A stretch of 35,582 nt of DNA from a virus. This document shows positions 15,019-22,460 of this stretch, one piece after another. The notes beneath the pieces are model-generated. The model searched no databases. It saw only the letters and a program-made list of their open reading frames with translations, and was not told the origin of the DNA. The stretch spans positions 1 through 35,582 of the IMG/VR virus record IMGVR_UViG_3300027977_000099; one strand, 5' to 3'. Within the stretch, counting starts at the first letter, position 1. Every line of letters starts with the position of its first letter. A program made the position numbers and the translations under genes.

Positions 15019-15605
15019 GCTAACTCCTTCTGAGTTTGTCCTGTGATCTGCTGCATCTCTTGAGAGACTGCACGGATTCCGCCCTCTGGCGCCATTTCAA
15101 GAGCACCAATCTGACGAAGTGAATCTAGGTGTGCAGCCTGTGCCTGAGTGCCACCGATAGCCTCTAGTGTAGCCTGACGGCTTAATCTTTTGTTCCAATA
15201 GTCTGGCTGTGCTGCTTCAATCTCTGCACGAGTGTACTTGTGCTTGAAAGAGTTGTAGATGTTCATCAACATATCTAACTCTCTGAAGGCGCCGATCCCA
15301 ACGAGGCGAGTCTGCTCAAGACCTAATTCCTTGATCTGAGCATCAATCTCATCTACCTCATCACCTGTAGCACGAAGTTTGTTGATCTCAATCTCAGTCT
15401 TCTTCATCTCAAGGCTCACAGTCTTGATGGTGTAGTAGAGTTGTTGGAGTTCTATAACAGTCTGCTGGTAGCGCATCTCATCTGTATCGTGCTGATTCAC
15501 AACAAACTTCTCTAACTGGAAGTCAGAGCGTGACTGTTGAACTTCTGCCATCGCTAATAAAATGTCAGGCGTGAATTTTTCAGTTATGTCTGGTAGTAGT
15601 TCCAT
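15015..15605 (-). CDS. Alpha-helical coiled-coil protein of unknown function
   Basis: This 196-aa protein (MELLPDITEKFTPDILLAMA start) is rich in Glu, Gln, Leu and Ile, with long helical stretches (about residues 45-90, TVIELQQLYYTIKTVSLEMK onward) likely to form a coiled coil. The C-terminus is Gln-rich (MQQITGQTQKELA). There is no signal peptide or membrane segment. It overlaps the next gene by 4 nt (ATGA) and follows an Fn3 fibre. A fibre chaperone or minor virion protein is possible. Confidence 0.65.
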   Translation of the reverse strand: MELLPDITEKFTPDILLAMAEVQQSRSDFQLEKFVVNQHDTDEMRYQQTVIELQQLYYTIKTVSLEMKKTEIEINKLRATGDEVDEIDAQIKELGLEQTRLVGIGAFRELDMLMNIYNSFKHKYTRAEIEAAQPDYWNKRLSRQATLEAIGGTQAQAAHLDSLRQIGALEMAPEGGIRAVSQEMQQITGQTQKELA

Positions 15606-15618
15606 GTCTCCCCGCCTA

Positions 15619-15645
15619 CTTTTGCTTCAATATCTCAAGTAAAAG
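15619..15645 (-). other. Intergenic hairpin without U-tract
   Basis: CTTTTGCTT and AAGTAAAAG form a 9-bp stem with one G-U pair around a 9-nt loop, between the Fn3-kelch fibre stop and the next ATG. Because no T-run follows on the minus strand, it is more likely a processing or stability element than a terminator, or chance. Confidence 0.3.
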
Positions 15646-15650
15646 ATTCA

Positions 15651-17156
15651 TTATAGACCTGCGCTGTTAGCCGCTGCGCCGTTGGCAGAACCTACTCTAG
15701 CAGTTGATAAAGTTGCTGCTAAATTACTTCTTGTTTCATTAGAAAATGTTAACTTTTCAATCTTAGAGGTGTAGGCTCCAGTATTTCCACCAGCAAAATA
15801 AGCAGCCACGCCACTGTCGGCACAACCTGCCATATAACCAGTAGCGGCAGATAAAACTGCGCTAAGTGTTGATTTTGTTTCGCCTGAATATGCTAATTTG
15901 TCAATCCTAGTAACTGTAATTGTTGCAGCATTATAACCGCCAGCAATATACATGGCAGTTCCACTATTAGAAGCACCTGAAGGACCAAGCATAATATCAG
16001 TCAATACTGCTGCAATAACAGAGGTGGTATCTCCTGAAAAAGTTATTTTGTCTATCCTGTCTGCCCTGCCGTTTACATCGTTATCACCACCTGTGAAATA
16101 AGCCGCTGTACCACTATTCGCCGCACCTGTGAGTGCGTATCTGCCGTTGCTTAATGTAGCCGAGAGCGTAGTCTTTGTATCTGCCGAAAAAGCAACTTTA
16201 TCTATACCCGTCAGGTATGCGCCACCAGCCGTATACCCAGCAGTACCAGAGTTTGCGGCACCAGCAATAGATGAACGCGCCGTGGTTAAGGTAGCCGCTA
16301 AAGTAGACCTAGAATCTGCTAAAAAAGTTACCTTATCTATTACAGACGTGTTGGAACCCCCCGAATCTCCTCCCGCAAAATACCCAGCAACTCCACTATT
16401 TGCGTATCCTGCCAAAAAGTATCTTCCAACAGATAATGTTGCAGTCGATGTGGTCTTTGCATCTGAGGGGAAGGATATTTTGTCAATGCCAGCAATAGTC
16501 CCTGTATTGTAACCGCCAGCAAAGTAAGCATCGCGGGGTGCTACTGGGGTTACTGCACTAGAGGCAGAAGAGGCAGTGGATGAACCATTAGCATTGACTG
16601 CAACAATCTGAACTGTGTATGCCTGATTAGCAGCAAAAGTTCCTGTAACAGTTAGTGGGCTTGTAGTACCAGAAACTGACAAAGAAACAGATGGGCTAGA
16701 AGTTGCTGTGTAACTCGTAATAGCAGAACCACCAGTAGCACCAGCAGTAAACGGCACTGATAAAGTTGTTGAGTCGGTAACTGTAACCGTGCCAATAGTA
16801 GGTGCTTGCGGAACGGTAGTTGCAGTAATAGAAGATGAAGCAGCAGAGGTGAGAGTGCCGTTTGCATTAGCAGCACTTACTGTGAATGTGTAAGAAGTAG
16901 CAGACTGTAATCCAGTCACTGTAATAGGAGATGTACCTGTGCCAGTAAATGAGCCTGGTGTAGATGTGGCGGTAAATGTAGTAGCAGTTCCACCAGTTGC
17001 TGCTGCTGTGTAAGCAACAGTTGCAGAGCCATTGTTATAAGCACGGCTAGTTCCAACGTTAGTTGCTGCTCCGATGGTAGGGGCGTCTGGAACGTCGGCA
17101 ATAGGCGTGTTACCGCCCATGACGCTCTTTAATGAGACCCTGTTAGTGATAGTCAC
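15651..17156 (-). CDS. Fn3-stalk adhesin with kelch-like propeller
   Basis: A 501-aa protein with an N-terminal segment (MTITNRVSLKSVMGGNTPIA), two Fn3 domains (about residues 22-112 and 116-206) and a C-terminal array of six approximately 50-residue repeats. Each repeat has YFAGG-like and IDK(I/V/L)-x-(F/Y) signatures and an NSG/DSG turn. The array resembles a kelch-type beta-propeller. Stalks are almost interchangeable with those of 9803-11329. The product is probably a receptor-binding fibre; binding partner unknown. Confidence 0.8.
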   Translation of the reverse strand: MTITNRVSLKSVMGGNTPIADVPDAPTIGAATNVGTSRAYNNGSATVAYTAAATGGTATTFTATSTPGSFTGTGTSPITVTGLQSATSYTFTVSAANANGTLTSAASSSITATTVPQAPTIGTVTVTDSTTLSVPFTAGATGGSAITSYTATSSPSVSLSVSGTTSPLTVTGTFAANQAYTVQIVAVNANGSSTASSASSAVTPVAPRDAYFAGGYNTGTIAGIDKISFPSDAKTTSTATLSVGRYFLAGYANSGVAGYFAGGDSGGSNTSVIDKVTFLADSRSTLAATLTTARSSIAGAANSGTAGYTAGGAYLTGIDKVAFSADTKTTLSATLSNGRYALTGAANSGTAAYFTGGDNDVNGRADRIDKITFSGDTTSVIAAVLTDIMLGPSGASNSGTAMYIAGGYNAATITVTRIDKLAYSGETKSTLSAVLSAATGYMAGCADSGVAAYFAGGNTGAYTSKIEKLTFSNETRSNLAATLSTARVGSANGAAANSAGL

Positions 17157-17179
17157 TTGATATACCTCTAACTAGTTAA

Positions 17180-17509
17180 TTAGGAAATTTCGCTGCCAAA
17201 TAGTGAGAATGATAGGTTTGCAGTTGAAGCAAATACACGAACCACATCTGTAGTTGCTAGAGTCATTCCAAGTGTTAACGCTGTCGTATCAGAGGCTGCA
17301 ACTGTTGCACCGTAAACGATGTAGTGCTTGGCTTCTGCTGCCGCACCTGCTGGGCTAACCGCAATACGGTAGGTAGCAGAAGAGGCTGCCTGGTTGCAGA
17401 TGATGATCGTTGAGACCACGGCTGAGGTTGATGCTGGGACTGTGTACAGCGTAGTCAGCGTGGTTGCCGCTGGTGCTGCTTGAGCAATTGTCTTGTAAAC
17501 TGTAGGAAT
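17180..17509 (-). CDS. 109-aa fibre-associated protein with probable AUU start
   Basis: Residues 2 onward read PTVYKTIAQAAPAATTLT and VPASTSAVVSTIIICNQAAS, ending FSLFGSEIS. This fits a family of about 110-aa phage tail-associated proteins that I recall as beginning MPTVYKTLGQ. No ATG, GTG or TTG exists in frame before this motif. The codon at the Met position is ATT (17509-17507), 8 nt after a strong AGAAGGAG ribosome site. The next usable start, GTG at 17419, would cut off 30 conserved residues. Either AUU is used, as in E. coli infC, or the neighbouring HNH gene damaged the start. Confidence 0.7.
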   Translation of the reverse strand: MPTVYKTIAQAAPAATTLTTLYTVPASTSAVVSTIIICNQAASSATYRIAVSPAGAAAEAKHYIVYGATVAASDTTALTLGMTLATTDVVRVFASTANLSFSLFGSEIS

Positions 17510-17514
17510 TTTCT

Positions 17515-18147
17515 TTACTCCTTCTCTAAGATATCACGGCGTTTTAACCCCGCGACCAATTCTGACACATAACTTATGTTCAATCCGTACTTGCGAGAAA
17601 TATCTGACTGGAACATTCCCTCAGAGACCAGTTTACGTATCTCCAGAACATCTGTATCGCTTAACTTTGCATTTGGGTGGTTTTCTCCAAAGACGTGACG
17701 ACCTTTAGCAACCTTATCTTGTGCATTATCTTTAGGGGTACCAACAAAGAGGTGGTTTGGGTTTACGCAAGGAGGATTATCGCACGTATGGCAGGCATGC
17801 CATCTTTCTGGAACTGGTCTCCCATCCATCTCTAAAGACAATCTATGGGCGTATTGGAGCCCGTCATTCCACCAGATTAACCCGTAGTTGGCTGCCGTCT
17901 TGGTTCCTGTCCATTCCCAGCACTCGTCCTCAGTTTTCACATCGACGTACCCCCAGAACCGTTCTGTAAGGGTATGGCTTTTGCACAATAACGATGGAGC
18001 ATAATTCCCCACCTGTGTTTGAGCAGGCTCTCCGCACCAACATAGAGGGGTAGGAGTTCCATATTTTTTGTTAATTTTCCAATGGGTACCGCATAAGCCG
18101 ATAGAACGATATTTATTAGTACACCCTGAAACTGAGCAAGTTTTCAT
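17515..18147 (-). CDS. HNH homing endonuclease
   Basis: A 210-aa free-standing HNH nuclease. The N-terminus has a likely zinc site (C4, C9, C19, H22). The HNH core is HACHTCDNPPCVNPNHL (residues 117-133), with H120, C122, C127, N129 and H132 as probable metal and active-site residues, typical of the HNH_3 type. The C-terminus (about residues 160-200, KLSDTDVLEIRKLVSEGMFQ) is a helix-turn-helix for DNA binding. Such genes spread by cutting alleles that lack them. This one abuts the start of the small gene at 17509 and the edge of the plus-strand island. Confidence 0.9.
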   Translation of the reverse strand: MKTCSVSGCTNKYRSIGLCGTHWKINKKYGTPTPLCWCGEPAQTQVGNYAPSLLCKSHTLTERFWGYVDVKTEDECWEWTGTKTAANYGLIWWNDGLQYAHRLSLEMDGRPVPERWHACHTCDNPPCVNPNHLFVGTPKDNAQDKVAKGRHVFGENHPNAKLSDTDVLEIRKLVSEGMFQSDISRKYGLNISYVSELVAGLKRRDILEKE

Positions 18148-18184
18148 CCTAGGAGTATAGTGCTTACTGATAGGGTATACACCT
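18148..18184. promoter_or_regulatory. Divergent intergenic region between HNH gene and glycan island
   Basis: Only 37 nt separate two divergent starts. A TATACT on the minus strand lies close upstream of the HNH ATG and could be a -10 box; GGGTATACA on the plus strand lies near the island start. With so little room the promoters would overlap, or extend into the coding ends. The ribosome sites are weak. This is only a candidate. Confidence 0.3.
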
Positions 18185-19186
18185 ATGAATCTAGTACATC
18201 GGTCTATTTTAAGCGGGGGAAAATTAGCCCCATTAGTTATTCCCTTCAGTTCCTCTCAAGGATTAGGGATAATGAATCCTTCCTTAATGGTGGATTCTGA
18301 TGGTGACATTCTCGTCAACATTCGCCAGGTCAACTACACACTTTATATTGCGGAAAATGATCAAAAGTTTTTTAGTCCATGGGGACCGCTCTCTTACTTG
18401 CATCCCGAGGGAGATCAACGACTAGTTACGACCAACTACTTGTGTCGTCTTGATAAAAATCTCAACATGGTTAACTACACCAAGGTTGATTACTCCGCAC
18501 TTGATGTTCCGCCTATCTGGACCTTCGTAGGAGAGGAAGACGCCCGTGTTGTGCAGTGGGATGGTGACTACTACTTGATCGGTGTTCGTCGTGACACCAC
18601 ACCTAACGGTCAAGGTCGCATGGAGTACTCCAAGATCGAGTTGGATAAAACTAACTGGACAGCCAAAGAGGTGCAGCGAGTTCGTATGCCGTCTACTGGA
18701 GATGACACTGCATACTGTGATAAGAACTATATGCCCATCATTGATAAGCCTTATCACTTTGTGAAGTGGACAATGCCTACAGAGGTAGTTTGGTCTAACC
18801 CAAATACTCCTGAGACTAAGCAGGTGCTGGTAAAAGAAACTCCTCCTGCTCCACGAGATCAACGAGGTGGATCGCATATTGTTCCTTGGGGCGATTTCTA
18901 CATTGGTATCACTCATGAGGTTCAACTCTGGAAAAATTACTTGAATCAGAAAGATTCAATCTACCGTCATCGCTTAGTTGTTTGGGATAAAGAGTTTAAC
19001 TTCAAAGGCCTTAGTGAACCGTTTTCTTTCTTAGACGTCCGTATTGAATTTTGCGTTGGAATGGCAATATTGGGTAAAGATTTATTGATAAGTTTTGGCG
19101 CAGCAGATAACGCTGCTTTTGTATTGCAGGTTCCAAAGAAGATTGTAAATGGAATGATTACGGAGGCTTTGTCTTATGGGAATTAA
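18185..19186 (+). CDS. Five-bladed beta-propeller glycosidase/phosphorylase-like protein
   Basis: A 333-aa protein starting MNLVHRSILSGGKLAPLVIP. It has IMNPSLMVDSDGDILVNIRQ (about residues 29-48), FVGEEDARVVQWDGDYYLIG (about 114-133), and DQRGGSHIVPW (about 225-235). The WxxxGEEDAR-v-WDG-YYl pattern with a GVRR follow-up resembles the GH43/GH32/GH130 five-bladed propeller fold that acts on sugars such as mannosides. I cannot name the substrate. It overlaps the next gene by 11 nt and heads the plus-strand island. It may trim or build glycans on fibres or host surface. A non-catalytic sugar-binding propeller is also possible. Confidence 0.6.
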   Translation: MNLVHRSILSGGKLAPLVIPFSSSQGLGIMNPSLMVDSDGDILVNIRQVNYTLYIAENDQKFFSPWGPLSYLHPEGDQRLVTTNYLCRLDKNLNMVNYTKVDYSALDVPPIWTFVGEEDARVVQWDGDYYLIGVRRDTTPNGQGRMEYSKIELDKTNWTAKEVQRVRMPSTGDDTAYCDKNYMPIIDKPYHFVKWTMPTEVVWSNPNTPETKQVLVKETPPAPRDQRGGSHIVPWGDFYIGITHEVQLWKNYLNQKDSIYRHRLVVWDKEFNFKGLSEPFSFLDVRIEFCVGMAILGKDLLISFGAADNAAFVLQVPKKIVNGMITEALSYGN

Positions 19187-19736
19187 AGAACTAGCAACCA
19201 AGTTATCTGAAGATTCTTTTAACCCACAGATCAACTTTGATCTTGCACAAGCCTACGATGCACAAAAGCAGTACGCATCTGCTGCAGGCTTCTACTTACG
19301 TGCTGCAGAGTACGGCTACAAGACGCATCCACTGATTGCTTACGCATCTCTACTGAAGATGGCGTTGTGCTGGTCAGCACAGGGCGATCGCAATCGCACA
19401 GTGTTCAACAACATCTTGCAGGCTGTTGCATTCTTACCTAATCGCCCAGAGGCGTACTTCCTATTGTCTCGTATCCACGAACGCAACAAGGAGTACCAGC
19501 AGTGCTACACCTATGCAGAGATGGGTCTGCTCTATGCAACCGCTACCTTCCACAACCCTCTTCCAGCATACGTCGATTACAACGGCGCATACTGTTTGAT
19601 GTTTGAGAAGGCTGTAGCAGGCTGGTGGTTAGGCCGCAAAGAAGAAAGCAAAGTTCTATTCCAGCATCTACTCGATGATCACCAGATGGCGCCAGAGTAT
19701 GTAAGCGGTTGCCTCAATAATCTGAAATTATTCTAA
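19176..19736 (+). CDS. TPR-like repeat protein
   Basis: This 186-aa protein (MGIKELATKLSEDSFNPQIN start) shows repeated helix pairs with TPR-type spacing: residues about 17-50 (FDLAQAYDAQKQYASAAGFY), 84-110 (PEAYFLLSRIHERNKEYQQC) and 140-165. TPR proteins are protein-binding scaffolds and often accompany glycosyltransferases. It overlaps the upstream gene and is followed one base later by the methyltransferase ATG, so it belongs to one operon. Its role is probably to hold the sugar-active enzymes or target them to a substrate; that is inference. Confidence 0.6.
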   Translation: MGIKELATKLSEDSFNPQINFDLAQAYDAQKQYASAAGFYLRAAEYGYKTHPLIAYASLLKMALCWSAQGDRNRTVFNNILQAVAFLPNRPEAYFLLSRIHERNKEYQQCYTYAEMGLLYATATFHNPLPAYVDYNGAYCLMFEKAVAGWWLGRKEESKVLFQHLLDDHQMAPEYVSGCLNNLKLF

Positions 19737-19737
19737 T

Positions 19738-20268
19738 ATGTTTCCTAATTGGTTCAAGAGTGTAGAGAAGTACTTCCGTCATGTGCCAGATGTGCCACTT
19801 CGTGCATTACAGATTGGCACCTACACAGGCGATGCCACAGAGTGGTTGATCGACAACTGCGAGATCGAGTACCTCGATGACGTGGATACCTGGGAGGGAA
19901 GTGAAGAGAAGGCACATGATCAGATTGACTTTACATCTGTCGAGGATTACTACGACTCCAGGTTTAAAGACCCACGCATCACTAAGCACAAGATGACTAG
20001 TGATGAGTTCTTCAATCGCCCATCTCGTACCTATAACTTCATCTATATCGATGGCGATCACACCGCTCTACAGACAGCCTTGGATGGTCTTAACGCCTTC
20101 AAACTCCTTGAGAAGGGCGGCGTCATGGCATTTGATGATTATCTATGGAACTACAACGGAGACCGCTTCCTAGAGCCTAAGGCAGGCGTAGACGGCTTCC
20201 TAGAGGTGTGTAAAGATCAATACACCATCATTGAATCTGGCTATCAGTTGTGGATTGAGAAGTGCTAG
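19738..20268 (+). CDS. Class I SAM-dependent methyltransferase-like protein
   Basis: The 176-aa protein has LQIGTYTGDATEWLI (residues 24-38) as the SAM-binding motif I and FIYIDGDHTALQTALDGLNA (101-120) plus LLEKGGVMAFDDYLW (123-137), the D-G-D-H and GG-motif regions of Methyltransf_24-type enzymes. These often act on sugars or small hydroxyls. It starts 1 nt after the TPR gene and overlaps the GT25 gene by 7 nt. It may methylate a sugar added by that transferase to cap a glycan. The substrate cannot be told from sequence. Confidence 0.75.
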   Translation: MFPNWFKSVEKYFRHVPDVPLRALQIGTYTGDATEWLIDNCEIEYLDDVDTWEGSEEKAHDQIDFTSVEDYYDSRFKDPRITKHKMTSDEFFNRPSRTYNFIYIDGDHTALQTALDGLNAFKLLEKGGVMAFDDYLWNYNGDRFLEPKAGVDGFLEVCKDQYTIIESGYQLWIEKC

Positions 20269-20993
20269 ATAACGCCTGCTACGAGGTCTTCCATACTGAT
20301 ACTGGAAATAACTTACGTAATAAATCCTATGAAGGAATTGTAGAGGCGCTCTCTTTTCTGCCACGTCTAGGTTCGCCCACGATGTACTTGAACACAGCAG
20401 ATAAGGCTGAGGCATTCGTCAATCAGACACCTGGCTTCAAGGTCAACACCGTCCATGACTACTGCCAGCCAGGTGAGACATTCCCACCCTCTGCTGGTGT
20501 CATTGGTGTGTGGGCTAGTAACTATTTGGCTTATAAGAAGTTCCTGGAAACAGATTACGACACCCTGATCATCTTTGAAGATGACATCTTGGTGAGCAAG
20601 AACTTCAAAGAGATTGTCACCATGTACATGCAGGAGTTAATGCCCATCTGGGACTTCTTCTCATTCTTTGTTCCAGATGACTCTCTGTTTGCCTATAACG
20701 AGGCGGTGCATGATCTTGGTGAGGAATTTACTTGTCGCTCATACCAGCAGTGGTCATGTGCAGGATATGCAGTCAGTCGCAAGGGCGCCCAACGTGCAGT
20801 TGAGGATGTGGAATCACGAGGAATCAACTGCCCAGTAGATTGGTACATCTTTAACTTCCGCATGAAGCAGGAAGCAGATCAGATGCGTTTTAACACATTC
20901 ACAGTTAAGCCTGGTGTATATCGCCCAATAAAGTTCTTATTAGAGGCAGCGCAAATCAGCCAAATACATAGGGGTAGTACAGAACTGCTTTAA
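20262..20993 (+). CDS. GT25-like glycosyltransferase
   Basis: This 243-aa protein starts at GTG. It has SAGVIGVWASNYLAYKKFL (residues 77-95), TLIIFEDDI (101-109), AGYAVSRKGAQ (167-177) and PVDWYIF (191-197), the order and motifs of family 25 glycosyltransferases (LPS beta-galactosyltransferases and collagen galactosyltransferases), with the EDD metal/nucleotide-sugar site. It overlaps the methyltransferase by 7 nt. It ends 1 nt before the convergent collagen-like fibre gene on the other strand. The likely role is adding a hexose to a virion or host glycan. Confidence 0.8.
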   Translation: MLDNACYEVFHTDTGNNLRNKSYEGIVEALSFLPRLGSPTMYLNTADKAEAFVNQTPGFKVNTVHDYCQPGETFPPSAGVIGVWASNYLAYKKFLETDYDTLIIFEDDILVSKNFKEIVTMYMQELMPIWDFFSFFVPDDSLFAYNEAVHDLGEEFTCRSYQQWSCAGYAVSRKGAQRAVEDVESRGINCPVDWYIFNFRMKQEADQMRFNTFTVKPGVYRPIKFLLEAAQISQIHRGSTELL

Positions 20994-20994
20994 G

Positions 20995-22194
20995 TTACAT
21001 TCCACCGTAAAGAAGAACGGTGGTTGTTGGATCAGCAGAAACTTGTCCGATAAGTCCTTGAACACCTTGTACACCCTGTGTACCGAGAGTTCCTTGTACG
21101 CCTTGTACGCCTTGTACGCCTTGTGTTCCTTGTGTTCCCTGCGTACCTTGAGTTCCATCGGTTCCTTGAGTTCCTTGAGCACCGTTAGAACCAACAAAAC
21201 CTTCAAGTCCTTGAACACCTTGAACACCTTGGACACCTTGTAAACCTTGTACGCCTTGAGTACCCTGTAGACCTGTGTCACCCTTATCACCAGTGCGAGC
21301 AAAGGTGATTACGATGTCATCTGAGTTAGACAGTGTTCCGTTACCAGACACGTAAGAGCAATTAACTGTAAACCAGCCAGTGTTATCTGTAAGAGAACCA
21401 ATTGTGTAGAGTTTGAATATGCTGTCATCAAACTTCTTAGAGACACGGAAGTGGCCCTTGATAGTTGATGTTGAGTCATCGATTGTGTTTAAGAATGTTG
21501 AGAGATCTGTTGCAGCATCATCACTTGCATCGATGTACATAGCGGTTGCTGTTGTAGGAGAGGCATTGAAGCGAAGGTTTCCTGCACCTGGATCAGCCTC
21601 TGTTGTTGTAGTGCTGAAGGTGTAGTCAAATGAAGCGCCACCAAAGTTACCTGCAGAACCCTGTACACCTAGAAGGCCTTGTACACCTTGTGTACCTTGT
21701 GTGCCTTGTGTGCCCTGAGTTCCTTGTGTGCCCTGAGTTCCTTGGGTTCCTTGGGTTCCTTGGGTTCCTTGTGTACCTACTGTACCCTGTGCGCCAACAG
21801 TACCTTGCGAACCTACTGTGCCCTGTGCACCAGTAGTTCCTTGAACTGTCGGTACTGAGACATCAATGCCCTGTACTCCAGCGTTGTATGTGAAAGTGAT
21901 GTTATTTAATGTTCCACGATTAATGATCGTGCTAAGTTCTGCAGCAGTCAGGTACTTATTAAGAGCACCTTCTGTAAGGTCATCAGTAGTGTCTAATGCG
22001 TTGCTGCTGATGAGGCTTGCGACATCGTCTTCATCAAGGAAGTATGGAAGGTCGCTGTAGACAGTACTGCCGCCTATACCAACTTTGAACTTACCAGTGT
22101 TGGTCTCGAAACCAATTTCACCAGCAGCGAGTACTGGATCAGAAGTGCTCCATTGGGTAGCAGTTCCACGGCGTACTTGGATTCTAATTGCCAT
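20995..22194 (-). CDS. Collagen-like fibre protein with N-terminal attachment domain
   Basis: A 399-aa protein with an N-terminal domain (MAIRIQVRRGTATQWSTSDP) typical of phage fibre attachment, a DDLTEGALNKYLTAAEL linker, a collagen stretch of about 65 residues that includes nine consecutive GTQ triplets, one copy of an approximately 120-aa beta-rich module (about residues 183-304), and a second collagen stretch ending near residue 385. The C-terminus is short (TVLLYGGM). The same module occurs twice in 22461-25478. It meets the plus-strand island tail to tail with a one-base gap. Confidence 0.85.
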   Translation of the reverse strand: MAIRIQVRRGTATQWSTSDPVLAAGEIGFETNTGKFKVGIGGSTVYSDLPYFLDEDDVASLISSNALDTTDDLTEGALNKYLTAAELSTIINRGTLNNITFTYNAGVQGIDVSVPTVQGTTGAQGTVGSQGTVGAQGTVGTQGTQGTQGTQGTQGTQGTQGTQGTQGTQGVQGLLGVQGSAGNFGGASFDYTFSTTTTEADPGAGNLRFNASPTTATAMYIDASDDAATDLSTFLNTIDDSTSTIKGHFRVSKKFDDSIFKLYTIGSLTDNTGWFTVNCSYVSGNGTLSNSDDIVITFARTGDKGDTGLQGTQGVQGLQGVQGVQGVQGLEGFVGSNGAQGTQGTDGTQGTQGTQGTQGVQGVQGVQGTLGTQGVQGVQGLIGQVSADPTTTVLLYGGM

Positions 22195-22457
22195 TAAGCG
22201 TTTCCTCCATCGAAGGTTGTTTCAAAGTCAGTTGTTGCTGGTGCCCCACCATCCAGGTCATCTGGCTGTGCTGAACCAACAATTCCACCGTCTTCTGTTA
22301 CTGGTTGGGCATTCGGTAAAAACTCTAACCAACTTACTCCGTTGTAAACAAAGAAACTCTGGCTAACAGAGTTAAAGTAGACGTCACCATCGTACTGTCC
22401 AGTAGGTTCTGCACTACTAGACAGTACGTTGATAGGGACGAGTGCTTTTCTGCTCAT
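22194..22457 (-). CDS. 87-aa fibre-associated protein
   Basis: The protein starts MSRKALVPINVLSSSAEPTG and contains QYDGDVYFNSVSQSFFVYNG followed by VSW, a G-D-YF-----FFVYNG-W pattern common at fibre N-termini. Its opening (M-RK-L-PI) matches that of the large collagen fibre upstream ([11 protein letters not shown]), suggesting shared ancestry. It ends in an acidic, Gly-rich tail. It overlaps the downstream fibre start as TAATG. It may be a trimming product of fibre duplication or a small connector. Confidence 0.65.
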   Translation of the reverse strand: MSRKALVPINVLSSSAEPTGQYDGDVYFNSVSQSFFVYNGVSWLEFLPNAQPVTEDGGIVGSAQPDDLDGGAPATTDFETTFDGGNA

Positions 22458-22460
22458 GTA

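Noticed and set aside
17180-17419. 79-aa gene starting at GTG 17419
   Set aside because: The frame upstream carries family-like sequence (PTVYKTIAQAAPAATTLT) and a strong ribosome site before ATT 17509, so the GTG is probably internal.
18422-18925. Minus-strand frame of 167 codons inside the glycan island
   Set aside because: It is antisense to the propeller gene, which has sugar-enzyme motifs and fits its operon; the antisense protein shows no domain.
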